From assembly GCA_963930655.1 (NCBI GenBank), contig OZ005600.1, forward strand, positions 9,861,501-9,925,500: a stretch of 64,000 nucleotides of DNA. Direction: 5' to 3'. Under the pieces are notes generated by a model. The model did no database searches and had not been told where the DNA came from. It worked only from the letters and a program-made list of their open reading frames with translations. The DNA is from Myrica gale. Its lineage: Eukaryota; Streptophyta; Magnoliopsida; Fagales; Myricaceae. This document shows positions 10,215 to 23,262 of this stretch, one piece after another. Numbering within the stretch: the first letter of the stretch is position 1; each line of letters starts with the position of its first letter. The position numbers and the translations under genes are program-made.

Positions 10215-13200
10215 ATGAAAATTGAAGGAGGCGCAAGGCTAATGACAATACTCAGAAGTCTCAGACATGGGTTCGGGACTTTGTCTAGCATAAACTGTGT
10301 TTCAGCTTCTGGTTTTCACGTGGCTGCTCTTTTGGGCGTTGTTGGTTTGATTTTGGCAATAAGCGATGGTAAAGTGGGCGATTTGGGTAGCTTATCTTGG
10401 TTTTCTGTAAGGACGAGTCGGCCGGAGAAGTTCCGTTTGGTACCCGGGTTGCAAAATCTTGGTAATAATTGTTTCCTCAATATAATTTTGCAGGTACGGT
10501 TATTTCGTATATACGGGTTTATCTTGTTTGGTTGCAGATAGAAAATTGGGAAGGAGAAGAGAGAAAAAGGAAAATGCGAGAGGCCTATTTTAGTTGATTG
10601 AAGTTTCTATTCTGTCTACAACATGAAAAATTTAAGAGACTCAAATTTATGTTTCTTTTCTCTTTTATTCTTTTATTCTTAGTAAAGTATTCTATCCTTT
10701 TATTTTTTAAACTATCCTTTTCTTGTTCGGTTTTTATATCCGGAATATTTGTCAGGCGCTGGCTAGCTGTCTATACTTTCAACCTTTTCTCCAAAAGGTT
10801 ATAGAGGATGGTGAATTATCAGTGGACGAGGGACAAGTTGCAAGCTTGCCGCTTACAGCTGCTTTGGCTACTTTATTAGAAGGTAAAATTAGGTCTATGG
10901 AAATTAGGCCAACCTTGTTTAAGGGAAGTTTGGCTTGCATTTAGTCTAATGTTGCGTTGCCGCTGTTTTATTTTTATTTTTATGAGCAAATGTATAGCTG
11001 TTTAGTTGTTGCAAATTGCATTCATATGGAAATATGTATACCGTGCAATCATTTTATTGTGAACTATATTTTGAGCACATAGAGAGCTTTTGGCTTTCTA
11101 ATATATTACCTGTCTCATTCATGAGAATAAGTTTCTGAAAATATGCTGATGAAATTATGCCATCTCAGTTTTGATTCCTGGATTACATTAACCTTGAAAA
11201 TTGGCACTTCATGATGACAATGGTTATTTTTTGTCCTCACTCAGACAACATTTTTGTAATTTTTCCAAACGTTTCTGCCTATTGTTCAAGCATAACCATC
11301 AATGCTAGATGATTAGATGATGAATTATTTGTTAGCTGTGAATTTGTATTAGAAAGTTGTATAGTGCCTAAACAATATTGACTTGTTGCTCCAGCTTGAG
11401 TAGTGAATGGTTCGTATCTGCAGAATTATGTGAAGTTGGTGGGGGAAGAGTTGTTTCAAGTCCAAGGGATCTGATGCGAGCTATGGCCCCTTATATTCCA
11501 AATTTTAATCTGACAGCCCAGCAGGTACAATGTTGCCTTTCGATTGCTTTAACAGCATGAGCACATTTTGATCTAGTCTCTAATTTTTTATTTCCTTGTC
11601 CCTGTAGGATGCAGCAGAAGCTTTTCTTCATCTTTTGTCCTGTTTAAGAGAGGAGTTTTCAGACTGTTATCTTCCAAATCAATGTTCTTTAGTTGATGTT
11701 TCTGCGTCTAGTTGTAGGATTCTCATCCCAAAGATGAGGGAAGATTGGTCTGAGCAGGAAAGATGGAAGGAGCACTTCCTTGGACCATTTGATGGCATTC
11801 TTGGTAGCATATTAACTTGTCAAAGCTGTTCATCTCAGGTTCATGTGGCTTTAATTAAGAACAAGTCTTAATGAAATGCTTATTGTCAAAGGTTTATTGG
11901 ATTTTCATTTCTGGCTAAATTTTGCATGCAAAAGGAAAAATGTGATTGGTTGCAAATGATATAACTCTGCTGATTACTTTGCTTCATGAAATAGAAATTT
12001 TCACAGTAATACGTTATTTCAGTCTTTGTTCAACCTTTCATGTTTGTCTTTGGGTTTGGAGAATTATTGGGTCCAGATTTTTCAAGAAAGAATTAATTCA
12101 GTACACATAAACAGTAGAGGCTATAATTATAATCTCCTGCACCCCCTTTCTCCTCCTCATCTCCCTTGATTTGCCTATTTTTCAACTTTTATTTTTGTTT
12201 TGTTAATCTTGCAGATTTCACTGAGTTTTGAATCTTTTCATAGCTTGCCTCTGTCGCCCCTGTTCGCCAATGGTGCCTCCATTGTATGTTCAGTTAACAT
12301 TTTTTTTATTTAATACATTCTGTTTGTTTAAGCCCATCACTTGCTTTTCTGTTCTCGTGGCCATTTTCCCCCATAACAGAGGTGCTTTTTTGTTATGCTC
12401 TTTTCGATTGTCTTATTCCCTTGCCAATTAGATGGCTGGGTGTACTTTGGAGGATTGCCTGAAGCAGTTCGGCGCTGCTGAACATGTTGAGAATTACAAC
12501 TGCAGCCACTGTTGGCATGTTGCTGGAATAAAGTATTTAACTTCACTCCGGGCAAATGAGGTAATTTCCTTTATGTTTCTAGTCTATTTACTCCCTTAGC
12601 GTTAAAGTTTAGGGAAAAAGGGGAGGGGGGTTAGGGAGCTTTTTTACTGCCTTAGATTATTTCTGTGTTCGTCTAGGTGTGGAACTTGAGTCTTTTTGCA
12701 CTTTTTACGTCAAACAATTGGCTGCTATTTATCTACTTTGTGGTTCTTGTGCATTTGTTGCCAGGTGGAGGTTGAAAAACTTAGGAGATGTAGTGAGCAG
12801 GAAAACTGTGACTGCCGAAGACTGTTTCATCTAGCAACACTACCATGGTCAAATAAATTGTCCTACACACTAAAGCAACTAAGCATTGCTCGTAGTCCGA
12901 AGGTACACATGCTGAACCTTCTCTTGTAGGAATGAAACTTAGAAGTACTTCCCGTTGTCAACTCGACGTTGAAATATTTTTAGAGGTGAACAGAAACTTG
13001 GGGTATGACTTTTAGGGCTGAACAAAACCGGGCAGCAAAATCAGACCGGACCGCAAAACCGGACCGAATTTTCGGTCCACTCCGTCTTGTTTATTTAAAT
13101 CCGGTCCGGTCTGGTTCATACCTTTTGACAAACCGGTCCGGATTTATTAATATAAATTAAAAAAAGTTTTTTTTAATATTTTTAATACAAATTATAAACT

Positions 13201-15171
13201 TAAAAAATTTAGTTTTAACCTAAACTAAAATTCTACATTTGTATATGTCCTTCCCCCTTCAAAATTAACCTAAATTTTTATTTATTTTTTTTAAAAAGTG
13301 AAAAAAATGAAACCGGTCCAGACAGCATTTGACTGGACCAGACCGGACCGGACCACTTATAAGTGGTCCGGTCCAGTCCTCCATATAAGTACAATTTCCG
13401 GTCCGAAGACCGGACCGGATTTCCGGTTGTGCAGCCCTAATGGCTTTATGTTTAGGTGGTTGCTATGTGATTGTAGGATGAGTCTGGCAGAAATTCATTG
13501 CACTTTAGGGGCTGGATTTTTTTTTTAGGTTTTAATGAATTCCTTGTTCCACACCCGTGGATCAATGTATATTCCAGCAACATTTGCCATAGATGATTAC
13601 TTTGTGTGATCTTGAAATACCAGGGAGATGGTGGACTACTTTTTAGTTTTTAATATTTAAAGTGAAAAAAAGGCAGCTGGAACCAGCTTATCAAAATTAA
13701 TAACGGGAGAGAGAGAGAGAGAGAGAGAAGATGCTGTTGGAACCAGCATGATTTCATCCAAGAAACACTGCATAAAAAACTTTCTTTTCTAACATTTCAT
13801 TTTGAAATCATTTTGCAATAATGCATGTAAAGATAACTGCAAATCCCATACTTTTGTTTTGCAACACATGATAATGAAAGCCAAAACTCTGCTCAGAACA
13901 TGTATTTTTCGTTGCATACTTGGAAGCTAGGCCTGATTACGTGAATATGTAATTTCATTTCCAAGGGCGCCCATCAAACTGATCATCTACTTGCAGATTC
14001 TATGCATTCATCTTAAACGAGTATCAATAAATATGTTTGGAGAACCCATCAAACTTCAGGTACTTGGAATCTTCTTTCTTTTGTTTTATTTGATCCTTAA
14101 GTTTCTCACTGTTTCAGGCAGACCATTTATTTTTACTTCACGTCAATTCCTGAGAGTGGTTATTGCCATTGGCTCTGTCTGTTTACTTTTACAATGTGTA
14201 TCTATCTATGTGTTCTTCTTTTTCACGGTTCTTGCATCTGTTTGATTTGATCCTTCTTGAACATGTTGTCCTTTAGTTCTTGCATACGCTGTGAAATAGC
14301 ACAGAAACATTCCCTTCTGAAATTTATGCAAAGAAGTTTGAATTCTCTCCTGATGATTGTAGGGACATATTTCTTTTCCATTGATCTTGGACCTCTACCC
14401 ATTCATGACAAGTGGAGTGGGAATAAAGAGCTGGGGAGAAAAATTGCAAAGAGAGCAAGTGAAACTACGATGTGAAATTCCAAAAGCTCTTACCAATCAT
14501 TTCAGTTTGCAATCCGATGTGAGAAACCTAAATTACATATATGGACCAAGGAAAAAAGATATACCCTCAAAAGAATTTGCTCCAGTCGAACCGGAATGCT
14601 CTGCAAATGTACAAGCTGTTCAGGAAGGAGCAAATTTGCCCCAAACTGATGGATGCTTAAAATCCCTGCCTGCAATCATGTGTATGCAATCTGATGACAA
14701 GGTAGGATTAGCTTTGCTGATATTAGTTTAGTGATGAGTTATTGACTTGTGTTTCTCTCACCTCACGTTCCAAAACCTGTTAGGTCAATGACAAACATGA
14801 ATGCTATGTTTTTTAGTCAATGAGTTTCAATCCTTCAAGGTCAGTATTTGGCGAAACAAAAACGAGAGCTACTTCAAGGTTGGCTTTAATTGACATCATG
14901 TGTTTTGGTGCAGGTGACTGTACCTCCAGAAACTAATGTTTACCGACTTGTTTCTGTTGTGGAGCACTTTGGAAAAGCTGGTAGTGGGCACTATACTGTT
15001 TACAGAAGTGTGGGAGCTGATTTGCTCAAGGAAGACCCTGATGATGAATTTGAGCCTGCATCGGCACATTGGTTTTGTATTTCAGACACTCAAGTGCATG
15101 GTGTCTCAGAAAAAGATGTTCTTGCTGCTGAGGCTAGCCTGCTCTTCTATGAAAAACTTGTCCAAGGCTGA
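10215..15171 (+). CDS. UBP27: UBP27-like ubiquitin carboxyl-terminal hydrolase (10 exons)
   Basis: Exons: 10215-10493, 10756-10882, 11424-11524, 11608-11838, 12215-12283, 12432-12560, 12765-12902, 13997-14059, 14363-14701, 14914-15171. All introns are GT-AG, the phases close, and the product is 577 residues. It is a cysteine protease that removes ubiquitin. The Cys box GLQNLGNNCFLN has the nucleophile at about C86. The His box GSGHYTVY has H518, and the third residue is D550 in HWFCISD. Two CXXC pairs (C240/C243 and C293/C296) form a zinc finger. A hydrophobic stretch at about 34-50 precedes the catalytic domain, matching Arabidopsis UBP27, a mitochondrial outer-membrane protein; that location is inferred. 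It is longer than Arabidopsis UBP27 (about 494 residues), partly from exon 9. The start is the first ATG in frame. Confidence 0.93.
13013..13439. repeat. hAT-type MITE, family D, in intron 7 of the UBP27-like gene
   Basis: Ends TAGGGCTG and CAGCCCTA are perfect inverted repeats. The flanks ATGACTTT and ATGGCTTT form an 8-bp target duplication with one mismatch, as expected of hAT elements. The interior is dense in GGTCCGG/CCGGACC motifs on both arms. Related copies lie at 43616-43886 and 56692-56961. Confidence 0.82.
13705..13728 (+). repeat. (GA)n microsatellite in intron 7
   Basis: About eleven GA units in a row within the longest intron of the UBP27-like gene. Confidence 0.9.
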
Positions 15172-15784
15172 AGAATGCATATTTGAAGTTGTGAAACTTC
15201 CAATTTTTATACCATGAAGGCCAAATAATGCAGCTCTAATTGAAACTCTCCCAAGATGGCATTTGAACCTTGGAGAGGCCTGGAAAGTTGACGGTGGGTG
15301 TGGAAGATCTCTAATTGGAAGAAAGAGAATTCTAAAGGCTCATTTTCAGTCATTGTTGCAACTTGTATATCCTGGAGTATATTTGCTTTTCTCACCCTAA
15401 GCGAAAAAGGGGTAAGGGAGATAATCCTGAGATTGAACTCCCTCCCTCCTCAAATGTGACTGCTGTACCACCTTTAACCGCTAAAGATCTTATAAAGTTA
15501 TAAGGGATCCCGAAGGCCATGCGGAGAGTTTGGAATGCGAGGTCGATGGGTCAAGGCAAGATGGGATCATTATTCAACCACTTTCCCATCCATTCTGAAT
15601 CGGACTGTCAAGAATCCGACCCGACTCGTATTTTGGGTTTGAATTTCTCTAGCTAAACCCAAACCCAAAAATCATGTTCTTGGTGTTCTTATCTTTATCT
15701 AAACTATTTACAACCTCACTCATATCCAAACTAAAAACAAAATTAACTATATATTAACACGACTTCTCTTTATTACGGCAAATT
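15172..15784. other. 3' UTR and spacer downstream of the UBP27-like gene
   Basis: No coding signal after the stop at 15171. The first 200-300 bases are probably 3' UTR, but no clear polyadenylation site can be chosen. Confidence 0.5.
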
Positions 15785-16308
15785 ATATGCTACTGCTTGC
15801 AACCCCGCATTTGCTTTTTCGTGATTTGATTTTGAGAGCTGAGTTTTTAATTTTGTAGATTTTAAGACCTCATGAGTTTTACTACTACTAAAATCTCAAG
15901 ACTCCTGTCGATTTTTTTCAACTAGTTCTTTTTTTAATCAAAATTTGTGACATGGCCCTCTAATAAGACCATTTTAAAGGGACACATGGTATGTCAAGTG
16001 TACGTCTGTAATTAAGAATTGAAAAAAGATATAGAAGTAGAATACGATTTGTTGGGATTTTTTTCCTTGTTTTTTTTAATCTTTTTTAATGCAAGTTCTT
16101 TTATTCTTTTTATCATACGGGGGGAGATGCATGCGGCCATCCACATGGTATTAGAGGACCATATATGTCACACTGTTTTAGTAAAAATTAGTTGAGAAAA
16201 TAGAGGGGAATCTCAAATTTTAGAATAGTAAAATCTACAAAAATTAAAAACTCAGGTCTCAAAATCAAATCGCGAAAAAGCACAGGTACTGGATGCTAGC
16301 TAGCATAT
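15785..16308. repeat. Foldback MITE of about 520 bp
   Basis: The left arm has GCTTTTTCGTGATTTGATTT followed by GAGTTTTTAATTTTGTAGAT. The right arm has their reverse complements (AAATCAAATCGCGAAAAAGC and a segment near 16228-16255). Both ends carry ATATGCT/AGCATAT. I see no coding sequence inside and no second copy in the window. Confidence 0.75.
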
Positions 16309-17050
16309 TTTCCCCTTTTTATTAAATGCCTAATTACTGTGGAGCAATATTAATTATTCCTGCGGGAGGGACCAAGGTTTCCAAATAATAATAAAACAGG
16401 AAAAAAAAAAACATAATCCTCTTAGACAGACAGTCGTATTACTACACCAAAACAAATTTATGTTTCTAGTCTTGCAACAACGACTGTTCAGGTTGAGGAA
16501 ACATCTGAGCTTCCGGCTGTGTTGTTAAAGTTTGCATAAAGGATCGAAACTTTGACAGATCATCCCGAGGGAATAATATTTTGGCAGCAGATGGGTACAG
16601 CGTAGCTGTAGGGTTTTCCATTTATTTAATCACATTTGGATACAAATCCTTTGCAATATGGGGGTTAATTCTGACGGCGGCCGGTTGAGGCCGCATGCAT
16701 GAGTTTCTTGATTCTAGGGTTTTGTAAGTTTTAAATGTCTAACACACACACATATCCCCGTTCATCGAGAATGCTGACACAAACTAGCTAACACAAATAT
16801 ATCACATGTACGCATGTACGCTCGTTTACAGTCAGCCTATTCTTTATTAATATTTCCATAAACCTAGCCAGTTTACAAAAGATCCATAGAGCAAAGTACA
16901 TGCATATATATCTATTTCCCGTTTACACTTTCACAATTTCTTTTTTGATTGCCATTTTGCCTAATTTATCCGCTCAACCTGTATTAGGTATAATGAGTAA
17001 CTAATTATAATCCATAGACCGAAGCTTCTCTCGCATGCAATATTTGCATC
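16309..17050. other. Intergenic DNA and likely 3' UTR of the first GLV gene
   Basis: No recognisable gene. The part next to 17050 is probably the 3' UTR of the minus-strand peptide gene. Confidence 0.45.
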
Positions 17051-17394
17051 TCAGTTGTGTATTGGAGGCTTCCTTCTTGCCGGAGTGTAATCCACGGTCA
17101 CCAAATCATCACTGTCTGTCGGTACCCTATCTTCTTTTGGCGAAAACGGATCCTCATGGCTCATCTGGGATATTTCGTTACTATCTACAGCTCGTAAACT
17201 GCGTGCTGCTACCAAAATAAGAACAATAAACTACTTCAATTAAGAATCAGATCTAGATATCAAGATCATTCAGAGTTGTTTTGTCATTAATTTAGTTAGG
17301 AGAGAAAATTACCTCTGGCAGCGTTCGAGAAAAAGCAAAGCATGACAAGAGCAATAAGAACTAGGCGTTTGCATGGAAGCACTGCTGCAGCCAT
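17051..17394 (-). CDS. GOLVEN/RGF/CLEL secreted peptide precursor, gene 1
   Basis: Two exons, 17313-17394 and 17051-17205, give a 78-residue prepropeptide (79 if the acceptor 3 bases upstream is used). The first about 25 residues (start MAAAVLPCKRL, then LVLIALVMLCFF) are a signal peptide. The middle is acidic and variable. The C-terminus is DYTPARRKPPIHN, a typical GLV/RGF motif: DY for tyrosine sulfation, PP for hydroxylation, final HN. Such peptides are cut from the precursor in the apoplast and act through RGI/RGFR receptor kinases on root meristem size and gravitropism. The RKPPIHN ending is closest to the GLV1/RGF6 group as I recall it. The gene is too small and too split to show as one long frame. 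A TATA box is at 17457-17464. Confidence 0.9.
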
Positions 17395-17456
17395 CTCAGC
17401 TATTCTCTTTTGAAGAGTTGGGTTGTTTTTTTGCATATAGAGCCTCATTTTACTCC

Positions 17457-17464
17457 CTTATATA
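17457..17464 (-). promoter_or_regulatory. TATA box of GLV gene 1
   Basis: TATATAAG on the minus strand, about 63 bases upstream of the ATG. GLV gene 2 has the same octamer at a similar distance. Confidence 0.75.
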
Positions 17465-17983
17465 GTTAAGAGCGAGTGCTTATAAATTGTCACCTAAACA
17501 CTTGGACGACTACGTAGCGTATTGGGAAATTTGTACGTGACTAGCTAGTACGGTCAAACATAGTTCACTTCAATGTCTCCTTCTTCCTAGCATGAAATTG
17601 CATGAAAATGATAGCATGGCGTGCTTAAAGGACAGGTTGCAATGCAAAGACAAGAAAATGCAAGAGGCGTCTGCATATTAATAAGTTGGAGGGGTCTGAC
17701 TGTCTCCCCTTGAAAGGTGCGTAATTTGTTGTTATTTCGTTTTTGTTTTGACGGTTCATTTCGCTAAAAAAGTACTCCTCAGAATTAATTCCCATGTCGT
17801 TTAGCTTATATGGGTACTGTGATCGCCCTGATGGAGTTTGGGATTTGGTAAAGTTCTTCCATCAATGGGTTTTGTTTCAGTATGAACGACGGGTTTCATT
17901 AATTGGCTCTGCTGCAACTAGCTAGTAGGCAGTGGAAAGGTACTTATGCACAGACGGAAATTCCAAATTCGAAGAGAGTAAGA

Positions 17984-18248
17984 TAGGGAAATTCTTTGGG
18001 AATGGATGAGATTTTCAAAAGTGTGAAGAATTGTGTTTCATCTAGAAATTTTAACGGTCTTAATTAACCCACGTCATTTAATGAATAATATGACTTGCAC
18101 AAGTGTACTCAGATTAGTCTCAACTCATTAAATGACGTGGATTAATTAAAACCGTTAGATTTTTTAGATGAAATGCAATTCATCCCTTGAGATACCTTTG
18201 AAAATCCCTCCTAATTAGGATGAAATCTTACCCAAATTCTTTACCCTA
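17984..18248. repeat. Foldback MITE
   Basis: TAGGGAAATTCTTTGGGAAT on the left mirrors ACCCAAATTCTTTACCCTA on the right. Inner arms with CACGTCATTTAATGA and TCATTAAATGACGTG are perfect inverted copies. It sits upstream of GLV gene 1 and could affect its promoter. Confidence 0.78.
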
Positions 18249-20399
18249 AAATAAATAAAAGAGTTCATCAACCTCAATTGAATCCCATAAAACATCCCTC
18301 AAAGTAGAACGGATCAAGAATTACATGCACTTTCCTTTTAAGTGTGTTTAAAGACATATTACGGATTTTGATCCAGTACTCCAGGTTATTGCTTCATGTC
18401 TCTTCTTGTAGATGTAGGGACCTTGGGACAGCTTGCTTCGGGCATGCCGCGGACGGGTAGGCCGGCCTGATCACTTCATACCTGTTCACCCGCCTGACCA
18501 AACCAGCATTAATTCACGAACCAGTACTACGAGGCACATGGCAATTCCCCTCCTAAACCTAAAGCCCGCGCGCGGCATGTGTTTATGTAACTAGCAAGGC
18601 GGTGTAAAACGACCTCCAGAGTCCAGAGAAGATTTTCAATATTGTTGTGCGGCCACAATGTAATTGTTTAGTCTTGATCAATTCTTATTACGAGATCTAA
18701 TCAATTCAATTAGTCATTCATGCATTAATGAAACAAAGGGAGAAAACCCGACACAGCCATGGGGCTACAATCGTTTTCAAGGAAGGCGATCAACAACGCG
18801 CGTTATGTGCAAATATCACGTGGCATGCACTAAGGATCATATGCATCGTGGGCCTGCTTTGTCCCTAAATTGCTCATTCTCTAAACATGATATACTTGCT
18901 AAATAATGCTTATTGCTTAAAGCTAGCTAGAGACAAAGAATTAGAGAAGCAAACTACGTACAGAGCTCATGAAAATTAATTTCCGATAGGGCCGGGTTGT
19001 TGATGTGAAAAAACGTTTCCCAGAAAGAAAAGCTTATCAAACTTTAATGATCCCTTGAACAACGTTGGTTTTCCCGAAACTTCTAAGTGCACTTTTTTGA
19101 TGCACAAACAAAATCTGATAACTCGACGGCAACTCAATTACTTGCACCCCCTAATGCTTCATTACTTCAAAATTAGTACTGCTTGTTCCCCATGGAAGTT
19201 TAGACTGGTAGAATATTTGCAAGTTTTTACATTACCAAAGATTAAATCCTTCATCATATTTTGCATATTGGACTAATTAACATATAGAGCAGCAGATCAA
19301 AGATGTCTTTAAGCTGATCGATACATAGAGTTTTGGCTTAAAGAAATTGTGTAGCTGAGTGGTCACCAGGTTGAATTTCTTCAAACAGGCATGGACAATG
19401 GCCCCAGTTTATACTTCATTGTTAAGCTAATTAGCCTCATGGAGATCCCATGTGTGCATTCCAAATATGAGAATTAATGTTACTGGGCGATTAGCTTCAT
19501 CTCAAGTAATATATACTTGGCACATCCTTCCTTCAGGAGGGATTGTTAGGGACGAATCCCCTTGTCCACAGATCTTGGATCGATCTTAGAAAACAAATTG
19601 TCCAACAACAAAAAAGTAACCAACAAGGATCGGTAGGTTTGAAGAATTGGTCTATATATCTTGTGAGGGACCTTCTCTTAGTGTTTATTGAGGACACAAT
19701 AATTTCTGGGAAAAAATTGTGAAAGAAACTAATTAGAACTAGCAGGGGCTGGCTCTGTTTAATTGTGTTAATGCAACTGTTTTTCGGGGACATGACACGG
19801 ACTCGGCTCCTTTTTTAGGTCTTCTTTGCCAGAGTGTGCCGCTTTAATGACCGTATAATTGGCCTCCCAAGTCCCAACGCTTCATAGAGTAGGCCCTATA
19901 TATGACGGTAAGGATTGCTATAGCAAGGCCTCGATAATTAAGAGAAATTTTGATCATCTAGCTATGAGCTGAATCCGACCTAATTTTTCTGAAAACTCCT
20001 ATTCTCAATTACCACTGCTATGGAATCTATATAATCCTTCGAATTAGCGAAGCAATTATGTCGTGGTTCCCATTTTCGTTGAGAAGAAAATAGGTTAATC
20101 CACTGGAGTAGTACTGAAAAACCACGAAACATGGATGCATGGAACACAAGGGACACGACACTGGCCCGCGAAATGGTTACTCTCTAGCAGAGCTTCGTGT
20201 CTCTCCCAGGGCCAATGCCATCAGTGTCTTATAACGAAGAAATATCAATATAGGAGACACAAGTAGAAAAGTCAACACCATGTCAAACACCACGCATTCA
20301 GAGCCAGCACAAAGGGCAGTGAAGAGCCAGGCCAAAGGGTTGGCCCCCCGGAGCTAATAGACATTAGGCAGGTGAGCCGATGGACTAAGTCTCCAAATT
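18249..20399. other. Intergenic DNA between the GLV genes
   Basis: Two kilobases with no open frame that resembles a protein family. No other repeat boundary is clear. Confidence 0.5.
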
Positions 20400-21830
20400 A
20401 GGAAGATCCCTATTATAAAGCCTATATTATAGTAATATTAAAAATTTTAAATTATTAATGCCTATATTATAACAAAATTAAAATTAAGGGAAGAAAAAAA
20501 GACAATTTTTCCAGATAAAACTAAATTAAATACCTATAAAATAGGAATATTTAAAAATTATAAATAAATAACTCATCTTAGGAACTAGCACTACCAAAGT
20601 CACTTTTCAAAATAATAGCATCATTCACAATAAATTCTTCGATCAATCCCAACTGCCACAGCTACTACTTAATTACCCAAACAATTAAATTATAACTTAA
20701 TTTTTTCAACCGTACACAACTACTTTATTGCTAATGAAGTTCTCAAACAATTAAATTCTAACTTAATCTTTTTAACGGTTAAGTGACACTCTCTACCACA
20801 ACTACTAATTTATTGCTAATTAAGTTCTCAAATAATTAAATTCTATTGTCGTTTTTTAAAATGACACACCACTTATGGCTAATTTGATTATTATAAATAG
20901 TGGATTGTTCTAACAACATTACAACACAATATATTTTATTGCTAAAGCTTCTCATTAATCTAGAAATATTTCCTACTTTCTTACTAACAATATCAGCCAA
21001 AAAACCTCTCAAAATCAACTTCTCAGATTCTTGATAGTTAGTTTTTGCTGCTTCAACAAATCTAGGATTACTGATTCTACTGTTCAAGAATTTACATTTC
21101 AATTTATTATTAATATCAATTAATTTTTGTTTATTTATTATTATTATTATTATTCATTATTTGGGTAAACTTTCTAATTTTTAAAATGTCTGGTAGAAAA
21201 TATAGGATATGAAAAACTCAAGAAAAAAAGGAGAATATAAAGTTTAGTTGAAGCTCATAGAGGTGCCCTTAACAAATTTTTTATTGACAAAAGGAAACCA
21301 AATTCTAATTAATCAAGAGGTAATATGTGAAAAACCAAGTATTAGGGGGACTTAGAAGAAGTTGATAATGTTGATGTGACTCAATGGGAGAAATTAGAAA
21401 ATAATATAGATGTGACACAACAAAATGAAAATTTGGAACAAATTGTTAGTGAGACACACATAGATAGTCCAAGCTGTTTTGATGATCAATCTATCTTAAG
21501 TATCACTTGTTCTAATCCTGAACATTAGAAGGAAATTGATACGAAATTACGAGATATCTTAGTAGAGATATCTTAAGTATCATTTTTTCAAAACTAAATA
21601 TTATAAAAAATTATTGGGTAAACTTGAATACAAAAGTTTAATTAGTAATTTTGCATCTAAAAAGATAAAAAATAAATTTATGGTTTAATTATAATTTTGA
21701 TTTTTTTTTTAATTTTGAATATATATATTTTTAAAAATTATAATTTTATTTTTTTAATATTGAAATATCTCATTTTTATAACTTGCCTAGGCCCCAAAAT
21801 GGTTGAGCTGCCCCTAACCACGATGTAACT
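20400..21830 (+). mobile_element. Remnant of a hAT element with TTF-type zinc-finger transposase
   Basis: Only 21187-21560 has coding memory. It reads MSGRKYR at the start and then, after a frameshift, SLVEAHRGALNKFFIDKR. This resembles the N-terminus of plant hAT proteins of the TTF zinc-finger and dimerisation type. An acidic stretch follows, and stops and frameshifts abound. AT-rich imperfect direct repeats with a period near 83 bases lie at 20659-20846. Outer ends are not defined; a GGCCCC-rich segment at 21787-21812 may be near the right end. Confidence 0.5.
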
Positions 21831-23262
21831 GATCCTGTTAGGGTTTGTGACGCGTCAAAAGAAGCCGCGGTGAGCTTAATTTTTTTGCTTGTTAATTAGC
21901 GATCCATGCAGATCAATTTATAAAGAATATGCAAAACCAACATTAATTCTTTGTGTTTGTGTTTTCGTCATCAGATGCCTATAAATTAATTAAGAAGCAT
22001 ATTCTTTTCTTTTTTCTTCCTACCGCGCGATGTCCAAAAAACGCATTAAATTAGGCTCTTAATTTATGGATGCAAGTGCATCGATATCTTATGCTTGGGT
22101 TCGACTGTGAAACTGAGGTACTTAATCATCACATGTTACAAGTTCATCCTATATTAATAGTACTCATATCCTCCACATGAGATTAGAGTGTATGCAGGCC
22201 ACGTTCAGCACAATTAGGTCTGTCCACATACAATACAAACCCAATTTGAGTAATTTCAATTCACATTCCTATATATATGAAATTTCAAAGGGATCATATA
22301 CATATCGATGTATTTAATTGAAAGTAGTTTCCCACAGGTACGTAGTGTTATAGTAGTCCTTCATTTCCCAATTCTGGCTTCTAATTAGCAGATGATATAT
22401 ATTTATAGTTCGAGAGCCAGCAAAGCTCAAGTCAAGATGATGTATTTCTGGATTGCACTAGGTTTCTGAGTCTCTGACGATCTTCCTGTCAACGTTGTCA
22501 ACGTCGGCTCTATTGCTATCAATTACAAACATAACTTAATTACGGTGATCTCAAGTCTTCCTGGCATTAGTTTCAAGATAAGTTGGCCATCAGTATTTGT
22601 CGTCACTGCAGCTGTAGCATCCATTTTCCATGAAAATTTATTTCATCGTCAGCTAATCTACTAGCTGCTATAATTGTGTGGTTCAAACCACTCTTTCTCA
22701 CAGGCCGGTAGGTATAGATCATTCTGTATATTTGATCGTAGCTGTACGTACAACAAAGCTAGACATTAATTACCCTTTATTAATTAACATCAGACCACCG
22801 GATTTCGAGGCATCCGAAGCCGCGCGCGACAGTACCACATCAGAATATTGCATGCAGAAAAACCCGGCCGAGAACCATAATCTGAACTTCCCTTGTTAAT
22901 TTTGAAAGGGGTGCTCCTATTTATCTATTGCTCAAAAGAATGATATCCATTAAAAATCGTATAGCAGCAGTTTGGAATTCAGTTGAAAGGAGCTGATCAT
23001 TATATATGTATTTGAGAAAAGTAAACTTTTACAAACTGACGACAAATCACGCATGTCGATTGAGTGATTGTACTTACATGTGGATAAACATGTTTTTCCC
23101 ATCCCTACAAAACTTGCCATATCCCTGACGGCCTCCTCCTCCAAAATTTTCGTAAACCCCCTCCGGCCTCCCAAAAAACCAAACATATATACGCACCCAA
23201 AACTAAAGAAAGAGGAACAAAAGAGGAGCTAAACTGGTACTTGCTCAACGAAGTTCGGAGTT
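21831..23262. other. Intergenic DNA
   Basis: No recognisable gene. The bases next to 23262 are likely 3' UTR of GLV gene 2. Confidence 0.5.

Noticed and set aside
19345..19385. tRNA-like or SINE-like A box (TAGCTGAGTGG) followed by GGTTGAATTTC
   Set aside because: The two boxes are only about 11 bases apart and no cloverleaf can be folded.
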